Shown: positions 20,275 through 32,200 of the stretch, piece by piece
How positions within the stretch are numbered: the first letter of the stretch is position 1
Layout: every line of letters starts with the position of its first letter
Source: Certhia americana
Lineage: Eukaryota > Chordata > Aves > Passeriformes > Certhiidae
Length of the DNA: 64,000 bases
Direction: 5' to 3'
NCBI GenBank assembly: GCA_018697195.1
Contig: CM031857.1
Span: 99,324,256 to 99,388,255 of the forward strand
Notes under the pieces: generated by a model
Told to the model about the DNA's origin: nothing
Seen by the model: only the letters and a program-made list of their open reading frames with translations
Database searches by the model: none
Made by a program: the position numbers and the translations under genes

Positions 20275-23200
20275 GTGAGTCCCTGCGCCCCTGCTCCCCT
20301 GCTCCCCTCACTGCTGCCTTCCTGCCCGCCTGCTGGGCGTTCTTCCCCCCAACAGCCGCCCGCAGCCGCTCGGGATTGGTGGTCCGGCAGGACGGGTAGC
20401 CAGGCCCTGCCGTACAGGTGAGGGGCTGGGGCTGTGTGGGGCCCCGGCCTTTCCCTTGCTTTCACGGCCCTCCTGTTCCTTGTGTGCTTTCAGCAGCGAC
20501 AGGATAAGGCGGCGCTGATAAGCGAGACCCGGCGGCGTTTCGAGGCGGAGTACCTGCCAGGTGAGCTGGGAGCGGGCTCTGCGGCTTGTCCGCTTTTCCT
20601 CTCGGGGGGCCAGCTATCCCCCTTTCCCAGGTCTGGGAACATCTGTGCCCTTTTCACAGAATCGCCTGGGTCGGAAAAGGCCTCCGAGGTAATGGAGGCC
20701 AACCTGTGACTGAACTGTCAGCCAGCCCACGGCACTAAGTGCCGCATCCTGTCACAGAATCACAGAATTTCTAGGTTGGAAGAGACCTTTCCTTGAGCAC
20801 CTCCAGGGACGATAACACCGCCACCTCCCTGGGCAGAGCATTCAAATATCTAATCACTGTTTGTGTTAAGAGTTTCTTCCTAATGTCCAGCCTGAGCTTC
20901 CCAGGCTGGTGCACAGCAGGTTTGTGTGCTGGCTCTCGGTGCTCTGTCTGCTGGGTCGCTCTCTGGGCTGCACGATGTCTTGGCACGAAGCTCTCAGTCC
21001 TTTTTTCTTGCAGTTGTGTTTGGTTGGCTGGAGAGTGTGGACTGGGACATTGCTGTTCTTTAGACATAAAACATGTCAGAGAAGGGGGAAGGGAGGCATT
21101 CTGACCTCACCAAGTTTGTCAAAGGAAGAGTTGTTTTTCTGGAGTAACTTGCGCTTGAAATTCATGCAGGCCATAATTAAGATCATGCTGTATGTCCAAC
21201 TTGGTTCTTAAGTGCAGGTGCATTTAAATTTGTAAATGAAGGCCGGGGGATGCTGAGGATGCCTAGGGGAGAGGGAAGACTGGGATAAGCCTGGAGTGGT
21301 TTCCTTTTATTTCTAGGTTGATTTGCATTGCTTATGTTGGAAGAATGTAGAGTATGCTAATAGCAGTAAAAATCCAGTAGTTGTGTTGCCTGCATCTCCT
21401 TTAATACGAGCATCAGTTCTGCAAACAAATGTCTCACTTTGATGTTTCTGATCAGAATTATTGAGGTTACCTTGCTATCTATCACTTTTATGTAAGGCTT
21501 GCATGCTTCTTCACTTGCTTTGTTGTAGTGGGCTGGAACATGCTTTTGGAAAACTTTGAAGGTCTTGAGGGTGGTACAACTTTATCTGATATTTTTTGTC
21601 TCTGCTAACTTTCATAAAGATGACCTTGGTTAGAAATCACCCTTATTTCTGGTGATAAAACGTATTAGAAAGTCTTGGAGTTGAGTGAGCTTAGAAACTG
21701 ATATTTCGAAGTCAATAAAGGTATCTTTGTAAAGCTCAGGTTTGAATGAGTTGAGGAGGCTCATCTTGAATTCTAAATTTTTCTGCCTCTTATCATTTTC
21801 AATTAGTATGTATTTTCATATGGTAGGTGATTCTACTTGCTTTGTGTTCTATTATCCCAGAGTCACACTCATAAATAATTATTTCAGAAATCCTAGGGCT
21901 GCTCTGGGACAGTGGTTGTGGAAAAGGGGTATTACTCTTCCAGTTGATCTACTGCTTAAAATCTTGGAATTCCACAAGTTTCTCTAGTTGTAATGATGTC
22001 TCTGTTGGGGTGGTTGATACATCCATTAAAATAACTGAATACTGTTGCAAGGTAAGCTGTAATCCTATTTGCAGTATTTTGAGCACTTTTTCTCAGTAAG
22101 CCCATTTTTGGGTCATGGTTTCAGGCTCTTGGCCCTTTCAAAAAAATAGGATTAAGACTTTTTGAGTTTGTGTTCTTAAGGCTCTGCCGCAAATTTAGGA
22201 AAGCCACAAGCAAAATAATGTTCTCCTGACCACAATCAAGAGTGAAAAACATGGGATTTTAATTTTGTACTCATTTTTTAGCTTTTACTCTGTGTTCTAA
22301 AACATATTCTTTTATGTTGCTTAATCAAAGGAATATGGGGCTTCATGTATGCAGGCACCCTCAAACCTGTAACTTTGGTAAAGGTACAAATGATTGCTTC
22401 ATACCCAGGAATTTTAGTCTGCTTTCAAAACTAAGGGCACTTTCAGGCTACACTGAGAAGCTGATCCTTCCTGTAAAGTTTAGTGTGATCACAGAATTGA
22501 GGGCCTCTACAGAACAAACTTTGTTCCATTTACAGGGGAACTGCAGGTGTTCAAGTTGGAGAAAAGTTTTCAGGCAGATTTTTTTTTTTTTCTGGAGGCT
22601 GCAGCTGCACTGTTTTGTTTTCCCTCTGGTTATTCTAGAAACACAGTGATTCTGCTCATCAAAGATGAAGTGAAAAGTCTTCCATATTCTGTAACTCACT
22701 TACTGGTTTCCCTCCTGCCCCTCCTCATGCAGGAAGAATTGGTAATGGTCAAAAATGCTGTGATAGCCTTACAATAATGTTTACTTTGGTTATGAAATGA
22801 AAAGTAAACTTAGAAGGTCTTTGAAATCCTGCTTTTTCATTGAAGTTATTTATTGGTGGAATGCAATTTTTAGATTAAAGTAGAATCTACAAAAGTATAT
22901 TATATAGCTGATTCAGAAAAGTCTAATATTCCAACATGTACTGTAATTATTATTTTAATAATATGCTGTGATCTTGATAATTGTCAGGGTTGGATGGGAA
23001 AAGTTCTGTTCAGCAATTGAAAGTACCATAAATTTGGGGTTTTTTTTAATTATACAGTTGTTTTATTTATGTGACCAAATCAGAAAATGCTTTTGATTGT
23101 CAGATACAGTGTGAAAGTGTCAGAGAACCTTACTGGTTCATTTTCCCAAAGTTTGCAAGAGAGCTTTCTTGTTGAAGTTGTTCAGCTAATTTGGCCATTG

Positions 23201-26200
23201 AAATGTTCTAGAAGGAAAGCTTGACCACTGTTGGATCTTATCTGCAAAGCAGTATTTATTATTAACTGAAGTCTTGGGGGGGTTTTTTCTCTTCAGTTAA
23301 CTTTCTAGCTGGATTCCAAAGACAACTTCAGTTCTTGTGAGGAATGTATGTCCCAATAATGAAACCTTTGTATTTAAAAGCTTTATTTCCAGTACTGGTC
23401 CTGTTAGGCCAATAGACTGGCAAATGCTGTCTGATGTGGTGGGCAGACAGCGCTTTGTATTCGCTGGTTTTGGGCCTAATTTTTGTTTTGCCCATTTGGA
23501 TTCTTTGTGAGAGTTGGTGATGGAAATGATTTTACTGGTGAAAGGAACAATGAAAACAAAAGGGGTTTTTTTCTGGCACTGACTGGCACTAACAATGTTT
23601 TCCAGCAAACAAGCATGTCTTTTTCCATAGTGAATATTCATTCCTTAGAGGATTTCTAAAATTAGCTTTTATTTCTGGGCTATTGCTTTCTATTTTAATG
23701 TTAGTGGAAATTATTTGCAACTAAGTCTTGTTAGATTTTTTTCAGTAAACTACTTTTCTTCACATTTCCTTTTGTATATTAACTTTTTCTAATTGTCTGT
23801 TGCTTCCTGGCCCTCCCCATTTACATCATTTTCCTTTCTCCTTTAGGCAAATCTTAATTTTCAGAAAAGATTTTGCAAGAGAGGTTTCTTATCCTTCCAA
23901 TGTAAAGGATTAAATTTCACCGTGACCTTCTTTAAGCCAGTAGCAAAGGTGTTTTGTTAATCATATGGGCTGATTGCAAATAAAGTTTTAGACGTATGGG
24001 ACACCCTTAAAAATCACTGATAAGACTATTGTAGAAGAGTCTTAAAGTAATGTTTTGCATACCTTCATGTCTTCTTATGCTCTGAAAAGTCTGTTTTCCC
24101 TGGTTCTTGGATTTCAAGCTGAGACTGGTGTAAGGATAAGACAGGAAATATATTTTCATAGAAAGCTCTGTAACATTGATGATTGAACTTTTTATTGACA
24201 GTAGTCTTTATTGTCACTGGCAGTGTAAGCTTTGCTAAAAGTTTGTCTCACTTTGTGGAAGCAGATATTTTATTTGTGTATTGCTGCTTGAGGTTATTGA
24301 AATATTTCCTTATTGGATGGAAATAGTGTTTGTTTTTTGCTTCTGACCTTCTTAAATTGTTTCTAGTCTTGCTGGCTTTCTCATCTAGAAACTGAAGGCA
24401 CATACCTGAATTGTTACAGTACTTAGCTTGATGTTTGGCATCAATGGCCAATTAAAATGGGTTTTCTCTTTGTAGCCAAAGTTAGAGAAGTGATTGTGAC
24501 CATTTTAGACCAAGAATTCTTGGCTGGAATAGCTTTAAGACAGTAATTGAGTCTCTTTGTGTAATGTAACACACATTGACATTTTTCTAAGTTGGTTTTT
24601 TTCCTCTACTTTGAACAATGCAGTTTTTGAGTTTTTTCTCTATTAAAAGACATGCAGTTGCTGTTCCTACTTAGTTTTATGTATGGCTTGCTCTGCTTTT
24701 CTAGATAAGAATTTTTTCTGAAGGGTGGGGTCATTTATGTTTTTAACTCGGGGCTTTTCTGGATTTAGTATGTGACTTAGCTGTGCTGCCTGGTTTTGAG
24801 TCCTGTAGTTATTCTTCTATATTCCTGCTGGATATTCTCAAATTTGTATTATTTTTCCTAAAGCGTGAACACTAGAAGAAAACACAGCAGCAGAGCACAG
24901 TTCTCCTGGTAATCATGGAATGGGTCAGGTTGGAAGAGACCATAGTGGCTCATCTGGTCCAGCCTGTTCAAGCAGGGTGATCCTGGAGCACAGTGCACAA
25001 GTTTGCATACAGACAGTCCTTGGATGACTCTCTCTGGGCAATTTGTTGCAGGGCTCAGTCACACAGTGAAGTTCTTTCTCTTGTCCTATTGCTGGGCACC
25101 ACTGAGAAGAGCCTGGGCCCATCCTCTGGCCCCTCCCTGCAGACACTGACAGGCATTGATGAGGTCTCCTCTCAGTCAGCTCTTCTCCAGGCTGAACAGG
25201 CCCAGCTCTCTCAGCCTGTTGTCATAAGAGAGGTGCTCCAGTCCCTTAATCATCTTTGCAACCCTCCACTGGACCTGCCCCAGGGGCTCCTGACATGGTA
25301 ATTAGATGGCATTGAAAAATAGAGTGATGTCAAAAGAAGGGATTTTACAATTTGGGCCTCAGAGAACTAAATGAAATCTTCTAGTGAAAGTACTGCAGTG
25401 AAATTTGTGTGCATTTAGTTTTGTGTAATTCTGCAGTTGTTTTTCAGAGCTGTTGTCTGATTATAGAAGATCCTTTATGTTGAAACATAGTAATTAAGTG
25501 ATACAGTTTCACTGGAAGCTTCTCAGCTTGCAAAAGATGGGTATTAAAAGGGAATATGCTCATGGAAAGAAGTCCTCACTTGAGTCAAAAAAAAGGAAGG
25601 CAAATAATATAAGAAGTTGCTGTTCAAACAGAACTTTGTCTTCTTCTAGTCTTTTCTCTTGACCTCAAATGCTCAATGAGAAATTGAAAGTGGCTTTAAC
25701 CAACTATTCTCAGAATAAGGTTAAATACCCGATCAGTTTTGCTCACTCAAATTTTCCTGAAAAACTTTCAGCTAAAGAATTAAAGAGGGCTAATAATGGC
25801 CACATCTCCTTGCTACTGTCACTCCCTTATGTATAACTTAAAATTTGGCAGATTATGTTTTTTCTTGCTTTTTTGAATCTGAGTCTTAGTTTCTACAGTT
25901 TCCTGGGTCAGTGGAAAAGTACTGCAACATCCTAGTTTTGCCTCTTCTCTGGGCTGTGGAACTATTCTATGATACAGAAAGGTTTGAGTGTCTTGGACTG
26001 AGGGAGCAACCAGGTTTCCAGCCTCTGGACTATGAAATGTTACACAAAAGTCTGGCACTGCTGCTGCCCACGTGGTTTTCAGTAGCTCTTTCTGAACAGA
26101 ATTAGGTAGTAGTGCTGTTCCTTGTGTTACCTTTGGGGTGAGTGATGTGTGTTCCAAATACCTGATGAAATTCTGGTCATTATGGACTTACTTACAGAGA

Positions 26201-29200
26201 TGTCCCTCTTCCTGACCTCAGGGTAACTAAACTTAGTGTCTCGGTGTCCTAGTCGCAGTCCTGCAAGTGTGAAGAAGCAAGCACGTAATTTTCCTTTGAG
26301 AAAAGCATCAGTATATGGTTACAGGTATAAAAATGGGTAGGCTTGAAAACTCTGTGAGGTAAGTTACTTTAATTTATGGTTCCACTTGAATTTCCATGTG
26401 GGTGCCCCTCAAATACTGTTTCTTTTTTGGCCTCTTAGTTGTTGTGCAGGATGTATTTAAATTGTATTGAGAATCCCAAAGGTCTGATTTTCTTTCAAAT
26501 AATTCTCATTTAACTCCAGAAGTTTCTGATAGTACAGTAACTGCACTCAAGGGTTCCATGAGTGGCTTAAAATTAGAAGCATTCTGATTATTTCACAGCA
26601 TATTTTGAAAACAAGTTTCCAGATGTCTGTGGAATTATGTGGCATGTACAGATTTGAAGAGGAATTCCTTCTCAGAACTGACACATTTTCAATCACTGGG
26701 TTCTTGGAAGGACTCCATCAATTTTATATCACTCTGCTTTTTGTGTGTGACGTAAAACACCTTTCTTTTGGATTCACATTTTCATTCTAAATTTTACTTT
26801 GTAGCAAGAATTGGATCAATCAGGTAAAAGGCATACAGTATTCAGTACTCAGTGCTGTTGTTCTGTCAGTCTTAAGTTAACCTGATTCAAATGCTGGCAA
26901 TCTGCAAGTGCTTGTGGATGCAGAACTGGACTAGTTGTATCCTCTGGTTTTATGTGTATTGTAGGGTATATGTAAATTCAGATTGCTTGTGTCTTGTTGA
27001 AAACTTAGTTACAGAAGAGAGGGAAAGCTACTTTTTTAACTATCCTTATTTCTGAATGCAGCTTCTTTTCCATTGATGTTGGAAGTTTGGATTAAGCATT
27101 TTCTCTGTTTCTCTTTCATTTTCTTAAGCTACTTACGAAGTTATATATACGAAGTCTGTGTTTTTAAAAATATTCTCTAAATTCAGAGTTTGGGAAAATT
27201 GTTAGTGGCTGAGAAATGTGTTCTGAGCTTTGTTCCATGTAATGCTATGTCAGTGGTTTCAAATTACAGTTTGATACAAGGTGCACAGTTCTCTCCTTTT
27301 GACAGTTGTGCTGTCAGATACTGAAAGCAAAGAGAGCCTCAAAAAGTGTTGTCCTGTTAGTTTTTACCTGGTGGTAGGTTTTCTCTTTAATTGCACAGTA
27401 CCCTAATCCCTTATTTATATTATATACACATGGGACTGATCTCAGCAAATTACTTGACTGATTGATTAACTGCACTCATTCGTAGCTGGCAGCCAGTGTG
27501 TGCTATGGATTGTTAAACCAAGGTGAAGTAGTTAACTTGATGCAAAGTACTGTGAGCTTTCCTCAGACAAAACTTCCTAAATCATTGGGGGACTACAAAT
27601 TTCAGATGAGCGCTTGAGGCTACAGAATGTCACGCCCAGGATTTTTTCAATTCCTCTGTGGTTCCTCTAGAGCCACAGAGAAGTTAAACATTTCAGTCGG
27701 GTGCTGAGTGATCACTTCACTGGGCTTAATCAGAATATAGGAAAGCAGCTGTCTGGTGCAAGTATGGAAATGATGAGAAAAGGAACTTCAATAGTTAAAA
27801 AGATTTTAGTGGATTAGGGACTTTTGGGCAGAGAAGAAAGTAAGGGACTAAGATTAAGGAAAGCAGGATTAAATTCTAGGGTTGTCTGAGGAACAAAGTA
27901 GTGGAATGGGATCAAGGGAAGGAGAAATTTGAAGCCTAATGAAGAAAGGAACATGGTAGATGATGTATGTGAGAAGCAGTCAGATGTGAAGTGATGTATT
28001 GGGGAGTGCAGCTATAATTTAGTGAATGGACACATTTAAATTGACTGATTTATAACAGGAAACAATATAGATTGAAAGACAGGTAAAATAGATTATATTT
28101 TTGCATATAGGCCAGTAAAACAACAAATATTAGCAGAATATTTGTGTGTCTTTTTCTTAACTCCTTCCTCACAGTTGTCTGACTGAAATGCACGTACCCA
28201 AACCATCCTGTCCCAGTTCTGGATAGTTGTAAGTGACTCTGAAAGCAGTTTATTGCTATTGATAGAGGAATAGTCTTTCCAGTATGTGAAAATTAAATCT
28301 TTTATTAACAGTCTTAACTTTTTCCATCATAATCATAAATTTAAGTGAATAGCTTAAGAGTTTATGGTTTTTTTAGTAGTTAGCAGAGTGTATCAGTGTC
28401 TGTTGTTTTCAGAAGCCTGTTTCTATTATGGGCTCTTGATTTACATTCTATTTTTACCAATTTCTCAGACAGAGGATCATTGATTTAAAAACTGAGCTTT
28501 TGTTTAAGCATATCTACAGTAGAAATAGGTCCACTTAGCATTTGTTTTACTTTCATGTTTAAAAGTAAAAAAAAAAAAAACCCAGAGCAGCAGCAGCAAG
28601 TCTTGTTTCATCTGAAGTACTTGCACAAGTGTGTAAGCCTGTTATCATGTTGCTAATGCGATACAAGAAGATACAGGAAGCCTTGGGGCTTTTGTGCTAC
28701 TCTAGAGTTGTATGTGTTTTTATTGGCTAGGGTAACAATCTGTAACAAGTGTAAACTGTAATTTTTTTAAAGAAAGCAATTTTGTTCAATGCAATTATGT
28801 ACAGTGCATGCTCAAACCCACAAATTTTATATTTGTTGTTATATATTTTATGGTCTATCGTGATGATATCTATACACTTGAGAACTCAAGCGTATACTTG
28901 TGATGTTTAATGTATGCATTCATCAGTGCACAGATTCTAAGACTGTATACTAATTCATGATAATTACAGGAAACTGGTTTTAGGAAAATTGCACTTGTCC
29001 CAAATGCACCTTGTTTTTTCTTTGCATAAGGATCACAGAAAATATTTTTCTTGTGAGAGTTACCTTGTAGTATCCCTAAATATCATTGCAGCAGATAGAT
29101 GGCTTTCATTAATTTCTCATGCTGTGCTTTGTGTGCTTAAATTTGAAATTGCAGGAGAATTCCTATGTACCAAAAAGGTACTTATAGACATACACTTCAC

Positions 29201-32200
29201 ATTTTTTTTGTAGCAAATGCTAAAGACACTAACTTATTTATTTCCTAGATAAATCAGATAAATATGATTCTAGAGATGTGGAAAGACTTCAGCAGGATGA
29301 TAAATGGGTTGAAAACTACTTGATTTGGCGTCATGATGTTGTGGATGATACTTTAAAGATGATTGATGAAAGCTTTCAGTGGAGGAAAGAATACACAGTT
29401 AATGGTAAGCTATGTTATACAGTGATTTTCAAGGTGTGTTGCTTTCCTGTTGAACTACCACTGACCTCTGTATGTAGATTCATTGAAAACCTCTTAAAGG
29501 TTTGCAAATAACACAGAAAGCTGAGCAAGAGCTTTCAGAAAAGAAAAAAGAGGAAAAATATTGCTTTTTATGTTGACCAGTAGTGTCTCAGTTTTGTTGT
29601 GGTTCTATATGTCTATTGAAAGGGTGTTTAAGAGGAAGGGAGGAAGGAAGGCAGGCAGCTATCTGTTGTTTTGTCTCTTTGCATCATAGAGTCCTAAAAA
29701 AAAAAGGCAGATAACAAAAAGCCCACAGCAAACAGGGCTCTCTTGTTCATTGCAATAGCACTGGTCTGGTACACCAAATAAAAGAGATCTCATTTTTGTG
29801 CTGTGAAAATATTTTGAAGGTGAACTCTATCTACAGGACTTCACACTGAATTAAAAGATAGAGCATGGTGGGGGAAGCTTCAAAGATGAAAAAAATAAAC
29901 ATTTGCAGCATTTTCTTATGTAGATTTTTTTCAGTTATTCTTAGTTCATAAATAGACCCTACTCTATAGCATGAGAACAAGATAATAAAGATTTCAAATT
30001 ATCTCAAATTTGCATTAGTTTAATAAACACCTTGGAAAGTGGCTTTAAAGATGTTTTGGAGGTTTTTTTGCTAGACTTTTGCATTTTTAGTGCCTTCTGT
30101 TAAGTTACAATGTGATTATAAATATGATTACTGAAATAATATTTTATTTGTTTTTGCAGACTTGTCAGAATCTGTCCTTCCAAAATGGTTATTTGAAATT
30201 GGCGCTCTCTTTCTGCATGGATATGATAAAGAGGGCTATAAGTTATGTAAGTTACACAGAATAGACTATTTTCAGTCTTTGATCATTATTGTGTTGCCAG
30301 CATCTTATCATCTTGAAAAATAAGCATTTTAAGAACAGACGTAGATATATATTGGCTACTCTTTTTAATTAAAAAGATAATTGGGTAATAAAGTTTTTAA
30401 TTATCATAGAATCTACTGAGTTGGAACTGACCCAGCAGGATGATAGAGTCCAACTCCTGAGCCTGCACAGGGCATCCTCAGAATCACACCATGGGCCTGA
30501 ATCTCAGACAGGCTTGGTCATATGATCACTGTCTTAAACAAGAATATAATAGTTTACTGTATGTTCTGTGTTTGAATAAGGGCTTCTCCTAATCTTGAAA
30601 CACACAGTCTAGCTAACATGCTATATTTAAAAATGTTTGTTTCTTTACATGAAAACATTACTTGTTACTTTAGTTTTGCTATTGGAAGTAAAAGACAAGG
30701 AGAAGAAATTTGATTTTTACTGCAACTTTCCGAGTTTCAGGGAGAAGAGTATTGAGCATATCTTGAGTTATTTTCAGGCTTGTCTAACTTTGATACTGCA
30801 AAGGTAGTAAAAATGAAAGCTACTCTTCACATTACTGCCCTGAATATTTCTTTTCTCTCTTATTGTATAATCAGTAACTTGGTTTCAGATACTTTTATCA
30901 GGTTTTTTGCTTTGAACTTTGTCTGTGGGGTTGTTTGGTTGTTTTTTTTTTAAATGGAAAAATAAGTCTCTGTAAGGAATTTTTTTATTCCAGAAGAATA
31001 TATACTAGGCTCTTTTTTATACTATGTTGCTCACCTCCTGTTGCTTTTTATATAATTCTTAATGTCTGTATTTGTGTTTTGCAAAACACATCAACTGCAG
31101 TGCTGTAAGAAATTTAAACAGAAAAGGAAACATTAATTTTACAGCAATATTTAGAATATATTCTGAACATAATCTTGTCTGAAGACATGTGACTTAATTT
31201 TTAATTATGAAATGCTAATCTAGGTAAATAGTCTTTAGATATACAAAAAGTGTATTTGGGTTTTCCACTTTATTGTTCCTTCTGGGCTGTAATTCTTTGT
31301 ATTTTCAATTTCTAAAAAGTTACATTAAAAAAATGAGAGAAATGTGGGGTACGTGAGGAGGTGTGCAATTGTTTTTCTGGGTGTTCAGTTGTCACAAAAT
31401 CAGGACAAATGTAAAATACAAACTCTGAGGTGTTAATACATCTCAGTGCATCCTCTGTAGTTATTTGCGTGATGTTTTCTGATAGCCTGGATTTTTCCTT
31501 TCAACTTTTGTTTGCATTTTTGTCCAAGTTTGGTTCAAAGTGAAACATCATACAAGAGATCCTAAACAGCAACTTGACAAAAAGAAACTGGTTGCATTTT
31601 GGTTAGAACATTATGCCAAGAGAGACCATGGAAAACCCTTGACTGTGGTATTTGACATGGCTGAAACTGGAATCAGTCACATAGTAAGTATTTTTATTGT
31701 CTTGTCTTGGTTTCTATTGGTATTATTTAACCTGTATTCCCAGAAAAAAAGGAAGTTGCTGTACAGTCCTTGACACATAAATAACAGTCATTGAGATCAG
31801 TGATATGGTAGAGCTTTTTCCCATGACTTGAGCAGTTTCCAAAATCTTTTGTTACATATTAAACTTCGTCTTCTGCAACATGCTGGAAACTTGCTTTCAG
31901 TTTGGTGGCTGAGGTGGTTTAGATTGCAAGGTTGAGTTCTTGCCTATCAGTACATATTTATTGATTTAATCTAATAAGTAAAAATCTAATTGTCTGTAGG
32001 TTAAAAAAATAAAATGCATTTCTATAGAACAGTTATATTTTTCTTACTGAGTGCCATGCTGTCCTGTTATTACAGGAATGGAAATGCTGAAACTTGCATC
32101 TTTGTGGTTTCTTGTCTGGTGGTGGTATGGCAAGAATTAATGTAAGCAGAAAAACTCCAACTCCAAAAGCTTGTTTATATCTAGCATAGGCAAGATTATT

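Larger units (their letters stand above)
19690..20620. promoter_or_regulatory. CpG island with FANCB-MOSPD2 bidirectional promoter
   Basis: GC content and CpG density rise sharply between AT-rich flanks, and the island covers the first two MOSPD2 coding exons. The two start codons are only 1183 bases apart and point away from each other. There is no obvious TATA box; instead there are arrays of GC boxes and an E2F-type site. The neighbouring genes in human have the same head-to-head arrangement. Constitutive, CpG-island-type expression of both genes is the likely outcome (inference). Confidence 0.85.
20561..29248 (+). other. MOSPD2: MOSPD2 intron 2 (8.7 kb)
   Basis: This is the longest intron of the window. 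It holds the nested CR1 at 20655-20905, a second CR1 at 24911-25301, and T-rich or A-rich runs (about 22579, 28567). Otherwise it is AT-rich unique sequence with no supportable exon or RNA gene. Confidence 0.75.

Noticed and set aside
20793..21211. Overlapping plus-strand frames of about 100 codons
   Set aside because: They are partly CR1 sequence and otherwise MOSPD2 intron 2 with no recognisable protein.
24925..25301. Open frames on both strands of about 70-100 codons
   Set aside because: They lie inside a reverse-oriented CR1 3' fragment, which is largely non-coding.
31540..31773. 77-codon frame from an internal Met
   Set aside because: Its first part is genuine MOSPD2 exon 5; the remainder reads through the GTAAGT donor into the intron.
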